Source of the DNA: Bacillus sp. UNC438CL73TsuS30
GTDB taxonomy: Bacteria > Bacillota > Bacilli > Bacillales > Cytobacillaceae
DNA: 64,000 nt
Direction of reading: 5' to 3'
Assembly (NCBI RefSeq): GCF_000482325.1
Contig: NZ_KI535295.1
Coordinates: 421,060 to 485,059 of the forward strand
Notes under the pieces: generated by a model
The model's database searches: none
What the model saw: only the letters and a program-made list of their open reading frames with translations
Told to the model about the DNA's origin: nothing
Translations under genes and position numbers: made by a program
Shown: piece after piece, positions 55,956 through 63,992 of the stretch
How the letters are laid out: each line of letters begins with the position of its first letter
Position numbering within the stretch: position 1 is the first letter of the stretch

Positions 55956-56291
55956 ATGGCAAATCCACAGGTAAATTCAGGTAACCCAAGAGTTGACATT
56001 GAATATCGCCGGAAAAAAAGCGCTGAAGAAATGAGATATCAAGTTATTTCTTTTGCTTTAATGATTTTCTTGACTTTAATTGCTTTTGCAGCAGTTGCTG
56101 TTAAAGGATTTACAGCTTGGTTCATAGTACCATTTATTATTCTTTTGGCTGTGGTTCAAGTCATTTTTCAGCTCTATTATTTCATGCACATGAGCCATAA
56201 AGGGCATGAAGCTCCATCATTATTCTTGTATTCAGGGGTATTAGTAGGAGCAATCACAATATTAACATTTACTACCATCATTTGGTGGTAA
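55956..56291 (+). CDS. ctaF: Cytochrome c oxidase subunit IVB
   Basis: The 111-residue protein has three hydrophobic helices and the COX4-type motif QVIFQLYYFMHMSH, typical of the small fourth subunit of caa3 oxidases. It starts four bases after ctaE. A strong terminator follows, so the structural genes ctaCDEF end here and ctaG has a separate or readthrough transcript. Confidence 0.93.
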   Translation: MANPQVNSGNPRVDIEYRRKKSAEEMRYQVISFALMIFLTLIAFAAVAVKGFTAWFIVPFIILLAVVQVIFQLYYFMHMSHKGHEAPSLFLYSGVLVGAITILTFTTIIWW

Positions 56292-56300
56292 GCAAAATAA

Positions 56301-56335
56301 AAAGAAAATCGGCTGAAAGGCCGATTTTCTTTTTA
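56301..56335 (+). terminator. Terminator after ctaF
   Basis: aaagaaaatcgg and ccgattttcttt pair over 12 bases with ctgaaagg as the loop and T-rich tail. Confidence 0.9.
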
Positions 56336-56437
56336 TCATGTTATAATGATTATAAATAATGTCATTCTTGGCTTTCAGGCAGAACAAGAGGGTATACTAA
56401 TGGATGGCTTTTTAAAAATATATTGAGGTGATTTTCG

Positions 56438-57343
56438 GTGCTTACATTAGATATTTTTGGATTCAGAGCACTATGGAGCCCGTACTTTTTGTCAATTTTA
56501 ATTGCATTTTTGGTTGGTTATTTCTTAATTACGATTAAATTCAGGAGCAAGTTTAAAGACAGTGAGCCTTTAACTAGAAAGCAAGCAGTGTACTTTGTAT
56601 TATGTATTAGTCTTCTATATACCATTAAAGGTTCGCCATTTGATTTAATGGGACATTTGATGTTTTATATCCATGCCACCACAATGATTTTGTTAGTTTT
56701 TCTTGTGGCACCATTGTTTGTATTAGGGATTCCGCCATGGCTTTGGCGAAAAGTGTTAAGTCTTAAAATAGTAAAACCTATTTTTAATCTTGTAACAAAG
56801 CCAATTTTGGCACTTTTACTTTTTAATGGATTCTTTTCTTTGTATCATATTCCAGTTATTTTTGATCATGTAATGCAAAATGGATTTTTCCATGCTGGTT
56901 ATTCGATATTGTTGTTTTCTTCCGCTGTTTGTTTGTGGTGGTCATTAATATGCCCGCTTCCGGAACTAAAAGGAATAACCGGATTAAAAAAGGTCGGGTA
57001 CCTTTTTATAAACGGAATATTATTGACACCCTCATGTGCATTAATAATCTTTGCAGATCATTCATTTTACGCTACTTATTCTGACCCAAACGTATGGGGG
57101 AGGGTAATGAGTTTATGTGTCGGATCTTCGACCTTCGAGGGTTTAAATCTAAGTGGACCACAACTATTTAGTTCCATGTCATTAGTGGATGACCAACAGT
57201 TAGGTGGAGTTATTATGAAGGTTCTTCAGGAAATCATTTTTGCTTTTGTATTAGGGCATGTATTTTTTGAATGGTACCGCAAAGATCAAGCTGAATCTGA
57301 AGCAGAACTAAATAAAACTTTAAAGCCAACCCTTGTTGAATAA
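56438..57343 (+). CDS. ctaG: Cytochrome c oxidase assembly factor CtaG
   Basis: CtaG of Bacillus is a copper-related assembly factor for the caa3 oxidase, unrelated to Cox11. The 301-residue protein has about seven helices; His-containing blocks MGHLMFYIHATTM, FSLYHIPVIFDHVM and FADHSFYATY are typical. The GTG start at 56438 lies after tgaggtgat. A terminator lies at its end. Confidence 0.92.
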   Translation: MLTLDIFGFRALWSPYFLSILIAFLVGYFLITIKFRSKFKDSEPLTRKQAVYFVLCISLLYTIKGSPFDLMGHLMFYIHATTMILLVFLVAPLFVLGIPPWLWRKVLSLKIVKPIFNLVTKPILALLLFNGFFSLYHIPVIFDHVMQNGFFHAGYSILLFSSAVCLWWSLICPLPELKGITGLKKVGYLFINGILLTPSCALIIFADHSFYATYSDPNVWGRVMSLCVGSSTFEGLNLSGPQLFSSMSLVDDQQLGGVIMKVLQEIIFAFVLGHVFFEWYRKDQAESEAELNKTLKPTLVE

Positions 57344-57374
57344 AATCTCCTTGTTGCCATGGGAGATTTTTTTC
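57342..57374 (+). terminator. Terminator after ctaG
   Basis: aaaatctcc and gggagatttt pair around a 10-base loop, followed by ttttt. Confidence 0.85.
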
Positions 57375-57463
57375 TGAATTTAACCAATGCAGCTTTATGT
57401 TTGAAAAAGAATGTAAAGTACTTTAAAATTACATTAGAATAATTAAAAAGCGAGGAAGCTTAA

Positions 57464-57925
57464 ATGTCCTTACCCATTTTACCTACGATTAGTACGTCCT
57501 TTATCATTCTAAGTGCCATTACAATGGCAATTGGCTGGCGGCAAATAAAACAAAAACGAATTGATGCGCATAAAAAAACAATGACACTTGCGGCCATATT
57601 TGCTCTTATTTTCTTTATTATTTATGAGTCAAGAACAGTGTTTATCGGAAATACTTCCTTTGGCGGTCCTGATAATATTAAGATTTACTATACAGTGTTT
57701 TTAATCTTTCATATTACTCTTGCGACTTCGGGAGCAGTATTAGGCCTTATTTCCATAATAACTGGCTATAAAAGTAAACTTAAAGTTCACCGCAAACTTG
57801 GACCTATCACATGTATTGTCTGGTTTTTTACGGCCATCACCGGTGTAGCGGTCTACCTATTATTATATGTATTTTACAAAGGTGGAGAAACTACCTCTTT
57901 AATCAAAGCAATCCTTGGATTTTAA
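57464..57925 (+). CDS. DUF420 membrane protein, CtaM/YozB-like
   Basis: The 153-residue protein has four predicted helices and the DUF420 pattern with His in the loops (DAHKKTMTLA, FHITLATSGAVLGL, KVHRKLGPI). In Staphylococcus aureus the family member CtaM is needed for aa3-type oxidase function, and B. subtilis YozB belongs here. Its place directly after ctaG supports a role in oxidase biogenesis. The start follows gcgaggaag. Confidence 0.85.
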   Translation: MSLPILPTISTSFIILSAITMAIGWRQIKQKRIDAHKKTMTLAAIFALIFFIIYESRTVFIGNTSFGGPDNIKIYYTVFLIFHITLATSGAVLGLISIITGYKSKLKVHRKLGPITCIVWFFTAITGVAVYLLLYVFYKGGETTSLIKAILGF

Positions 57926-57927
57926 AG

Positions 57928-57963
57928 AAAAGACGCATGAGCGAATCATGCGTCTTTTTTTAT
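57928..57963. terminator. Bidirectional terminator, DUF420 gene / ylbA
   Basis: aaaagacgcatga and tcatgcgtctttt pair perfectly around gcgaa. Confidence 0.93.
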
Positions 57964-58319
57964 TCAGCAAACTTTTCAATTTTACCTTTAATTTCTTCTA
58001 AAGTTTTTTTACATTGGTTTACAAGGCCGCTTGGGAAGTTTTCACCTTCACCATATTCTACTCCGTGTGGATAATAATATTTCCCTAGTAATGGTGTCAT
58101 CAATTGAATAGTAGCTTTGTGTGAGCCAACGTCTCCCTGGGTGGTATAACCAAACACACGCAAGTAGAAAATGCCCTCTTTTAATTCAAATTTACGATCA
58201 TATGTAACACGTTCATAATCCCATTGGCCTTCACGTACTAAGCCATGTTCATCCATGACCTCATCCAAGCGGTTTAAATCAGCTTTAAATTTTTCGATTC
58301 CAGTATTTTCGAATTTCAC
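57960..58319 (-). CDS. ylbA: YugN-like protein YlbA
   Basis: The 119-residue soluble protein matches the YugN-like family and the position of B. subtilis ylbA (120 residues). Blocks include WDYERVTYDRKFELK and YYPHGVEYGEGENFP. The function is unknown. The GTG start at 58319 follows aggaggga. Confidence 0.86.
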   Translation of the reverse strand: MKFENTGIEKFKADLNRLDEVMDEHGLVREGQWDYERVTYDRKFELKEGIFYLRVFGYTTQGDVGSHKATIQLMTPLLGKYYYPHGVEYGEGENFPSGLVNQCKKTLEEIKGKIEKFAE

Positions 58320-58510
58320 TTTTGAATTCCCTCCTAAAAACGTGCCATTACCTCTATGTTACATTATTCGGTTTTATAGCAGATTTAATTCAATTTAATA
58401 ATAGTTGAATTTGTATCAACTTGCAATGAATTCATTTACAGAATAATTTAATCTCTTGGGGGAATTCTATATTATTGTTAAGAATTTTATTATTTTAGGG
58501 GGTATTTGAT

Positions 58511-58945
58511 ATGGAAAAAATTCGTGAAATTATGACTGACAAGGTTGAAAGCTGTTCTTTACTTGATAATGTATACGAAGTGGCAGTTAAAATGAAGGAA
58601 TTAAATGTTGGGGCCATTCCCATCGTGGATAATGATAAGCTTGCCGGAATGATTACGGACCGTGATATCGTTTTACGATGTGTTGCAGAAAAACATCCTG
58701 CTTCATCGAAAGTGGAAGATATAATGAGTAACGATTTAATTACGGTTTCACCTGATGCTTCCAGCAGGGAAGCAGCTAAATTAATGGCGGAACATCAAAT
58801 TCGCCGCCTTCCTGTTGTCGAAGGCGATAAGCTAGTAGGAATCGTATCCCTTGGGGACTTCGCAATCAGGGATTTAACAGACGATCAGGCAAAACAGGCC
58901 CTAACGGAAATTTCCGAATCAAATTATAATGGAATCCAGCATTAA
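58511..58945 (+). CDS. ylbB: CBS domain protein YlbB
   Basis: The 144-residue protein is a tandem CBS pair (about 1-60 and 70-130): VGAIPIVDNDKLAGMITDRD and IRRLPVVEGDKLVGIVSLGD are near-perfect repeats of the CBS ligand-site pattern, including the GIVSLGD end. Such proteins bind adenine nucleotides. The ligand and role of YlbB are unknown. The start follows tagggggt. Confidence 0.9.
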   Translation: MEKIREIMTDKVESCSLLDNVYEVAVKMKELNVGAIPIVDNDKLAGMITDRDIVLRCVAEKHPASSKVEDIMSNDLITVSPDASSREAAKLMAEHQIRRLPVVEGDKLVGIVSLGDFAIRDLTDDQAKQALTEISESNYNGIQH

Positions 58946-58990
58946 AGAACAAGAAAACAGGTGCCGTTGGTACCTGTTTTCTTGTTCTTA
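58944..58990 (+). terminator. Terminator after ylbB
   Basis: aagaacaagaaaacaggt pairs with acctgttttcttgttctt over 18 bases, one of the longest stems in the window. Confidence 0.92.
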
Positions 58991-59098
58991 ATGTTACTAT
59001 TCTGTTAAGATGATGTATACATGTCACTTAAAAAGATATAGATGATATAATTAAATTATCTATATTATATAGAAAAGTATTAGAGAGGGTGTTGGCCT

Positions 59099-60169
59099 CT
59101 GCGAACACTTATAAGAATTCTTGTTGTCTTGGCTCTTTTCTTATCCATTGGTTTTTATATAAGCGTAAAAGACAATAGCAGTGATGAGGTCTTAATAAAA
59201 GATCATCACACTTCAGAAATGAGTCCAAAATTGCCGAAAAATCCAGATATAAAGCAAAGTAAAATCTCACGGGAAAGGCCAAATGAAGGACTGTCCCTAT
59301 TAATTGGGAAAAAACTATCGGCGTTGGAAAAAGATCTTGGAAAGCCGCAGCGAATTGACGAATCAGCCTATGGTTATCAATGGTATATTTATAACTCAGA
59401 TTATTCCCGCTATGTGCAAGTTGGGGTTGAAAATAACCGAATCGTAACAGTCTATGCAATTGGTAAGAATTTGGATGTTGCACCGTTTGAAATTGGCCAG
59501 CCAGTGGAGGAAATCTTTAATACACAATATATTGATGCCAATATTGAAATTGATCAAGATGGGAACTCTTATCGGTTTGAATTGAATGATACAGATTTAA
59601 ATATACGGCCGATCGTCCAATTAGGAAATGTGTATGTACAACTCTATATTGATAAATTCACAGGAAATCTTTCAAGTGTTCGGTTCCTTGATGCTGATAC
59701 CCTCATTAAACAGCGTCCTTATGAGCTTGTTTATAGCGGGAAGTTAATGGAGGCCGATGAACCAAGTACTGATATGTGGAGAGAGATTGAAGTAGGAGAA
59801 GAAAAGCAAATTTTTGACCTTACTAATGTTTTAAGGGTAAGACATGATTTAAAGCCGCTATTGTGGGATGAAAAAACCGCGAAGGCTGCATATGACCATA
59901 GCAGGGATATGGCTAAGAATAATGATTTTTCCCATACATCAAAGAAATTTGGCAACCTTTCCGATCGGTTAAAGTCTGCTAAGGTGGTTTATCAAGCTGC
60001 TGGGGAGAATATTGCTGCTAATTATATTGATGGACCAGCATCAGTTGAAGGTTGGCTAAACAGCAAAGGACATCGTGATTCCATGTTAAATAAAGATTTT
60101 ACCCATATTGGTGTAGGAGTATTCCAAAAGTATTATACACAGAACTTTATTCAAAAGTGGAAACAATAA
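59099..60169 (+). CDS. ylbC: CAP-domain secreted protein YlbC, CTG start
   Basis: The 356-residue protein has an N-terminal hydrophobic signal anchor, a CAP-associated region (about 60-200) and a C-terminal CAP/SCP domain (about 225-350) with LRVRHDLKPLLWDEKTAKAA, DMAKNNDFSH and AGENIA..VEGWLNSKGHRD. It would act outside the membrane. I chose CTG 59099: gagagggtg lies seven bases upstream and it gives MRTLIRILVVLALFLSIG, a proper signal. The next in-frame start, TTG 59129, has no site and loses the basic end. No ATG, GTG or TTG lies upstream in frame before the stop at 59081. Confidence 0.85.
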   Translation: MRTLIRILVVLALFLSIGFYISVKDNSSDEVLIKDHHTSEMSPKLPKNPDIKQSKISRERPNEGLSLLIGKKLSALEKDLGKPQRIDESAYGYQWYIYNSDYSRYVQVGVENNRIVTVYAIGKNLDVAPFEIGQPVEEIFNTQYIDANIEIDQDGNSYRFELNDTDLNIRPIVQLGNVYVQLYIDKFTGNLSSVRFLDADTLIKQRPYELVYSGKLMEADEPSTDMWREIEVGEEKQIFDLTNVLRVRHDLKPLLWDEKTAKAAYDHSRDMAKNNDFSHTSKKFGNLSDRLKSAKVVYQAAGENIAANYIDGPASVEGWLNSKGHRDSMLNKDFTHIGVGVFQKYYTQNFIQKWKQ

Positions 60170-60203
60170 AAACAGCGGTCTATTGAAGGCCGCTGTTTTT
60201 TTT
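60168..60203. terminator. Bidirectional terminator after ylbC
   Basis: aaaaacagcgg and ccgctgttttt pair, with eight T beyond. Confidence 0.9.
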
Positions 60204-60554
60204 AATTCTTTCAAAATGACTAAAGACTAATTGGCTGCTTTCCCAACAACCGTATACTTTTAGAAATTCACCCACTTTAAAGGTTTCAATCTTTGTTGTT
60301 TTGGTTAGCGGAGTCATTTTTTTTACAGTGATTTGCGCCGATTTTGTTTGTAGCTTTATTTCCTGGACAAAAATGTAGCGATGATAATAATAGCGCTGTT
60401 TTTCCTCATAAATACTCTTAATTTCTCCAACTGCAACGGCCTCTTGAGGGATATTTTCAAGCGAAAGCCATTTAGTATCTTGTACCTTCATTTCTTTTCT
60501 TGTAATAAAATAAAAGTAAAGAAGGATAACAGGGATTACAATGGCGGTGACCAT
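60180..60554 (-). CDS. Hypothetical membrane-anchored protein, 124 residues
   Basis: One N-terminal helix (VTAIVIPVILLYFYFI) is followed by a basic stretch and a soluble domain of about 100 residues with beta-type pattern, probably cytoplasmic by the positive-inside rule. No family is recognised. ATG 60554 follows taggggg. The PaaI-like gene is 19 bases upstream on the same strand, so the two are likely cotranscribed. Confidence 0.72.
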   Translation of the reverse strand: MVTAIVIPVILLYFYFITRKEMKVQDTKWLSLENIPQEAVAVGEIKSIYEEKQRYYYHRYIFVQEIKLQTKSAQITVKKMTPLTKTTKIETFKVGEFLKVYGCWESSQLVFSHFERIKKNSGLQ

Positions 60555-60573
60555 ATGTTTGACCCCCTAAATA

Positions 60574-61056
60574 TTATTTCTTTATGACAAAAAATGTTCC
60601 GGTTGCATAGGCAATTTTTTTACCATCATCGCGATGGACTTCACCGGTGACGACCAATGTTTTGTTACCTTGGTGGATAATCTCAGCGTTACAGCGGAGA
60701 CTTTCCCCAATTCCAGGGGCAATGTAATGGATATTCAACTGATTGGTAACGGCACCATATCCTTTTGGAAGAAGGTAATTTGCAAGTGTTCCCATTGCCG
60801 TGTCAAGGAGCGTTGCTGTTATTCCACCATGGACAATGTCAAACGAATTGTTTAGAACCGGGTTTAATGGAATCGTTATTTCACAGGAGTTTTCGTCAAG
60901 CTTACTATCCATATGAAAAAACTGATCGATAAAAGATCGTTTACCTACGTTAATTTTTGTTTGCAAAACCTCTAAAAAATGGGTGATGGCCGTTATATCA
61001 TTTTCAGTACCATTGGCTATACATGAATCTAATAATGTGAATAATTTGTCCTTCAT
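60574..61056 (-). CDS. PaaI-family hotdog thioesterase
   Basis: The 160-residue protein has the hotdog-fold signature IVHGGITATLLDTAMG (about 84-99), with the catalytic-type Asp and the HGG turn, followed by NIHYIAPGIGESL and the final strand TGTFFVIKK. It probably hydrolyses acyl-CoA thioesters; the substrate is unknown. The ATG at 61056 follows aaagaggt; a longer in-frame stretch upstream has no good site and an unlikely composition. It is divergent from ylbD. Confidence 0.86.
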   Translation of the reverse strand: MKDKLFTLLDSCIANGTENDITAITHFLEVLQTKINVGKRSFIDQFFHMDSKLDENSCEITIPLNPVLNNSFDIVHGGITATLLDTAMGTLANYLLPKGYGAVTNQLNIHYIAPGIGESLRCNAEIIHQGNKTLVVTGEVHRDDGKKIAYATGTFFVIKK

Positions 61057-61188
61057 CTTTTTACCTCTTTCATTTCTTTTCAAGAACATCTTACCACTTA
61101 TAAATAATTTAAGCATCATTATGTCTTTCACACATTTTATTTTCTGACATATCGTAATATAGGCATGATGTCGGCAGAGGTGAAAAAA

Positions 61189-61614
61189 ATGGCTCAAAAA
61201 AAACTACATCCATCTGTGGCGAAGTTTAAGGAATTTGTGAAGAATAATCCTAAGATGATCCAAGAGGTACGGAAGGGTAAAACCACCTGGCAGGAATTGT
61301 ATGAGGATTGGTATCTGCTAGGAGAAGAGGATGCACGATGGGAGAAAATAGGAAACGATAATAATGACTTGTCTGAAAAAACAGAGGAACAGGAAACAAA
61401 TACAGAAAAAAAGGGGGACTTGATATCGAATATAATGGGTATGGTGAACAAAATGGATCCCAATCAAATTCAAAACCATATTAATAACTTAAGTCAAGCA
61501 ATTGGAGCGATTCAAGGTGTTTTATCGCAATTTCAACAAGGGAGTAACGGGGCAAAACCGCCCGGAAAACCGCCAGAAGGGCCAATAAATCCTTTTACAT
61601 TTCGAAAAGATTAA
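61189..61614 (+). CDS. ylbD: YlbD-like spore coat protein
   Basis: The 141-residue protein starts MAQKKLHPSVAKFKEFV, closely as B. subtilis YlbD, and has WQELYEDWYLLGE; the C-terminus is Gly/Pro-rich. YlbD is reported as a putative coat protein. The ATG at 61189 is chosen because agaggtg is six bases before it; an in-frame ATG 24 bases earlier lacks a site. ylbE follows after 18 bases. Confidence 0.86.
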   Translation: MAQKKLHPSVAKFKEFVKNNPKMIQEVRKGKTTWQELYEDWYLLGEEDARWEKIGNDNNDLSEKTEEQETNTEKKGDLISNIMGMVNKMDPNQIQNHINNLSQAIGAIQGVLSQFQQGSNGAKPPGKPPEGPINPFTFRKD

Positions 61615-61632
61615 AAGAAAGGATTTTTAAAT

Positions 61633-61872
61633 ATGCGTAAAGATGTCCTAGAGTATTTAGGTGGACAAAAAGAGTTAAAGCAATTTATTCGGGAGCAGCC
61701 GCTTTGGTATCGAAAACTTAGCAGAAACCCTTATGATATACAATCATTAGAAATCGCGTCATTGCACTATTATAAGAAAACAATCCCACATCAAGTGGAA
61801 AAATTCTCAAACAGTGTACAAATGGCTTCGATGATGTTGAATATGTTTCAGTCTATGAAAAATCAAGGGTAA
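61633..61872 (+). CDS. ylbE: YlbE family protein
   Basis: The 79-residue protein matches YlbE: FIREQPLWYRKLSRNP and EIASLHYYKKTIPHQVEK are typical. It is Met-rich near the end (MASMMLNMFQSM). It is probably cotranscribed with ylbD and the function is unknown. The start follows aaaggat. Confidence 0.85.
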   Translation: MRKDVLEYLGGQKELKQFIREQPLWYRKLSRNPYDIQSLEIASLHYYKKTIPHQVEKFSNSVQMASMMLNMFQSMKNQG

Positions 61873-61875
61873 TCA

Positions 61876-61906
61876 AGACCACATAAAAAATTATGTGGTC
61901 TTTTGC
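61876..61906 (+). terminator. Terminator after ylbE
   Basis: agaccacata and tatgtggtct pair, followed by tttgc. Confidence 0.85.
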
Positions 61907-61967
61907 TTGTTTTATTTAGATTAAAAAACAAAAAGGAAGCGAACAATACAGGAAAGGAGTGATGGGA

Positions 61968-62417
61968 TTGAAAAGGAATCTTTGGATGCTTACCCTATCC
62001 ATTTTTGTAATTTCCATAATGACAGGATGTCAAAACGATGTGCCCAAGCCGGAATCAAAGTCAAAAATAATACCAATTGTACAAGCTAGTACATATAAAT
62101 TTGATTCTAACTCTGAATTAAATCAAAATTCTGTTGAAAAACCTTCCTTATTTGTTCAATACCAAGCAAGAGGGACCAATGTTATGGTGGAGTGTATTTT
62201 AACCGGGATTAGTTTTCGAGAATCTGACAGTTCAAAAGAAAAACTTGGGAAGATGGTTGTGTGGGTCGATGATAAGAAATTTCAAGAGGTTTCCACAGCG
62301 GCGTTTATCGTTAAAGGTCTAACGCCGGGAAATCATAAAGTAAAGCTTGAGGTGCTTGATTTAAATAATCGGCCATATGGATTAACGAAAGAATTCATGG
62401 TAAATATCCCTAAGTAA
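61968..62417 (+). CDS. Predicted lipoprotein, 149 residues
   Basis: The signal (MKRNLWMLTLSIFVISI) ends at lipobox MTGC near residue 22. The mature part has a beta-rich domain with FVQYQARGTNVMVECIL and VKGLTPGNHKVKLEVLD, which looks like an Ig-like or PEGA-type fold, though I do not assign one. I chose TTG 61968, eight bases from aaaggag; an ATG six bases earlier is too close. I do not remember an equivalent between ylbE and ylbF in B. subtilis. Confidence 0.75.
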   Translation: MKRNLWMLTLSIFVISIMTGCQNDVPKPESKSKIIPIVQASTYKFDSNSELNQNSVEKPSLFVQYQARGTNVMVECILTGISFRESDSSKEKLGKMVVWVDDKKFQEVSTAAFIVKGLTPGNHKVKLEVLDLNNRPYGLTKEFMVNIPK

Positions 62418-62476
62418 GAAGGAAAATTTCGCTTTCTCCTATCGTTCGTGTTAAAATATGAGTGGAGGTGGGCGAC

Positions 62477-62911
62477 ATGCTTGCTACATCTGAGCGAGTT
62501 GAATTAATAGAAAATGCAGAAGAATTGGCTAAAATGATTTTAGAATCTGATGTTGTTGAACAATATCAAATTTCCTTATATAAATTGCGGCATAATCGGG
62601 AATCACAAAGAAAAATTAAACGGTTTATCCGCGTAAAAGACCTATATGAAGAAGTGCAGCGCTTTGGTAAATATCACCCGGATTATAAAAAAATCATGAC
62701 AGAAGTCCGTGAATATAAGCGGGAAATGGATTTGGATCCGCTTGTAGCAGATTTCAAACTGGCAGAAAATGATTTGCAGTCCCTTTTGGACAATGTCAGT
62801 ATCTTAATCGGCGGATCTGTCTCAGAGCATATTAAAGTGCCTACAGGGAATCCATTTTTTGATACGGGACATAGCTGCAGTGGTGGTTGCAGCAGCGGCA
62901 GCTGTGGTTAA
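62477..62911 (+). CDS. ylbF: RNase Y specificity factor YlbF
   Basis: YlbF joins YmcA and YaaT in the Y-complex, which steers RNase Y cleavage and affects competence, biofilm formation and sporulation. The 144-residue helical protein contains QRFGKYHPDYKKI and SEHIKVPTGNPFFD and ends in a Cys/Gly tail (CSGGCSSGSCG), the region proposed to help bind an iron-sulfur cluster. The ATG at 62477 follows ggaggtg; a GTG 15 bases upstream is inside that region. Confidence 0.92.
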   Translation: MLATSERVELIENAEELAKMILESDVVEQYQISLYKLRHNRESQRKIKRFIRVKDLYEEVQRFGKYHPDYKKIMTEVREYKREMDLDPLVADFKLAENDLQSLLDNVSILIGGSVSEHIKVPTGNPFFDTGHSCSGGCSSGSCG

Positions 62912-62918
62912 TAGGATT

Positions 62919-62947
62919 AGAATCGGCTAAGAAAGCCGATTTTTTTA
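62919..62947 (+). terminator. Terminator after ylbF
   Basis: aatcggct and agccgatt pair around aaga, followed by ttttt. Confidence 0.9.
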
Positions 62948-62976
62948 TAGAGATAAAAAAAATTCGACTTTGAGAA

Positions 62977-63127
62977 TTGTCTAGCTCCAGCGCCTAGCCC
63001 CTCGAGGGAAAAAATGAACTGCTTTTTTCTTCGGTTGCTTCGGTCCTGTCGATGAAGTCAAAGAACGACTTCACTGCCAGGACCTCCAGCACTTGTCTTA
63101 GGCTGACCAAGGCGCTTCCGCTTTTCT
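62977..63127. repeat. Intergenic repeat family B, full-size copy
   Basis: This 150-base element opens ttgtctagctccagcgccta and closes aaggcgcttccgcttttct; agcgcct near one end is mirrored by aggcgct at the other. A central hairpin pairs gaagtc with gacttc inside an outer tcctg/cagga. No coding frame is evident. Such elements recur between genes of many Bacillus-like genomes as I remember. It fills most of the gap between ylbF and ylbG. Confidence 0.7.
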
Positions 63128-63211
63128 AATTACAGAAAAGTTTGAATTGAAAAATACTGATTTGATATGCTAGACTAATTAAAATGATGGTTTGTTGAAG
63201 GGGAAAAAAGT

Positions 63212-63487
63212 ATGTTTGTACAAAGACAAGGTTTAGTTATTTGGCTTTACTCATTAAAACAAGCCAAAATGTTACGGCGATTTGGGAATGTCCATTATGT
63301 TTCAAAAAAACTAAAATATGTGGTTTTGTATTGTAATCAAGAGGATTTAGAGGGAATTATGGAAAAATTAAGCTCCTTTTCTTTTGTAAAGAAGGTCGAA
63401 CCCTCCTATAAACCTTTTTTGAACAAGGAATTTGAAAATTCGGCGCCGGACAAGGCAAAGGAATACGACTATAAAATGGGAATTTAA
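63212..63487 (+). CDS. ylbG: UPF0298 protein YlbG
   Basis: The 91-residue protein matches UPF0298/DUF2129: it starts [19 protein letters not shown] and has [20 protein letters not shown] with [11 protein letters not shown]. The function is unknown. The ATG at 63212 follows gaaggggaa. In B. subtilis rsmD (ylbH) follows; here a minus-strand gene intervenes. Confidence 0.9.
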   Translation: MFVQRQGLVIWLYSLKQAKMLRRFGNVHYVSKKLKYVVLYCNQEDLEGIMEKLSSFSFVKKVEPSYKPFLNKEFENSAPDKAKEYDYKMGI

Positions 63488-63488
63488 G

Positions 63489-63519
63489 AAGGTGAGGGCA
63501 GCTGCCCCCACCTTTTTAA
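63489..63519. terminator. Bidirectional terminator after ylbG
   Basis: aaggtg.ggg and ccc.cacctt pair around the cagctg core, followed by ttt. Confidence 0.85.
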
Positions 63520-63905
63520 TGTAATGGTAATAAATAATGATTTAATCGTAAAATCCCGATTAAATACTGATAATAAAGTTCTTTTTCATGGAATATCGTG
63601 GAGGGTTTTACAGTGAGTTCATGAATGGTTTTGTTAAGCATTTCTGCTGTTTGGGCAAATAAACCATGGCGTTGATTCCCCAAATAATTTGGATTTGGAA
63701 TTCCTTCTCGGCAGATATATAAAGCTTGGAATTTTCCAGGATCTGTTGGCTTCAAAACAACGACTAAGGAGGTTACCTGCCTCTCGTCGATGGTTGTATG
63801 TAATGCCATCATGTGCAGAAGTCGATGCTGATTTGCTTTGGCAAGCTCCATTAACTCATATATATCAGAAAAACCCTCACCTAATTCAATAAAACGCTGG
63901 ATCAA
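63516..63905 (-). CDS. Hypothetical conserved-looking protein, 129 residues
   Basis: The soluble protein starts MIQRFIELGEGFSDIYELME and contains HRLLHMMALHT and PSTIFHEKELYYQYLIGILR. I recall similar Bacillus proteins of unknown function but cannot name a family with confidence. The TTG start at 63905 is about ten bases from aaaggag. It converges on ylbG and has no partner in view. Confidence 0.75.
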   Translation of the reverse strand: MIQRFIELGEGFSDIYELMELAKANQHRLLHMMALHTTIDERQVTSLVVVLKPTDPGKFQALYICREGIPNPNYLGNQRHGLFAQTAEMLNKTIHELTVKPSTIFHEKELYYQYLIGILRLNHYLLPLH

Positions 63906-63959
63906 TAGTCTGACTCTCCTTTTTTTAGACTCAACAATACTTTATCATTTTGGGTAAAA

Positions 63960-63992
63960 ATAAAAAACCCCGCAGAAATAATTCTGCAGGGT
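63960..63992 (-). terminator. Terminator of an off-window minus-strand gene
   Basis: gcagaa and ttctgc pair with flanking accc/gggt. On the minus strand the stem is followed by TTTTTTA, so it probably ends a gene lying beyond the right edge. Confidence 0.6.
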
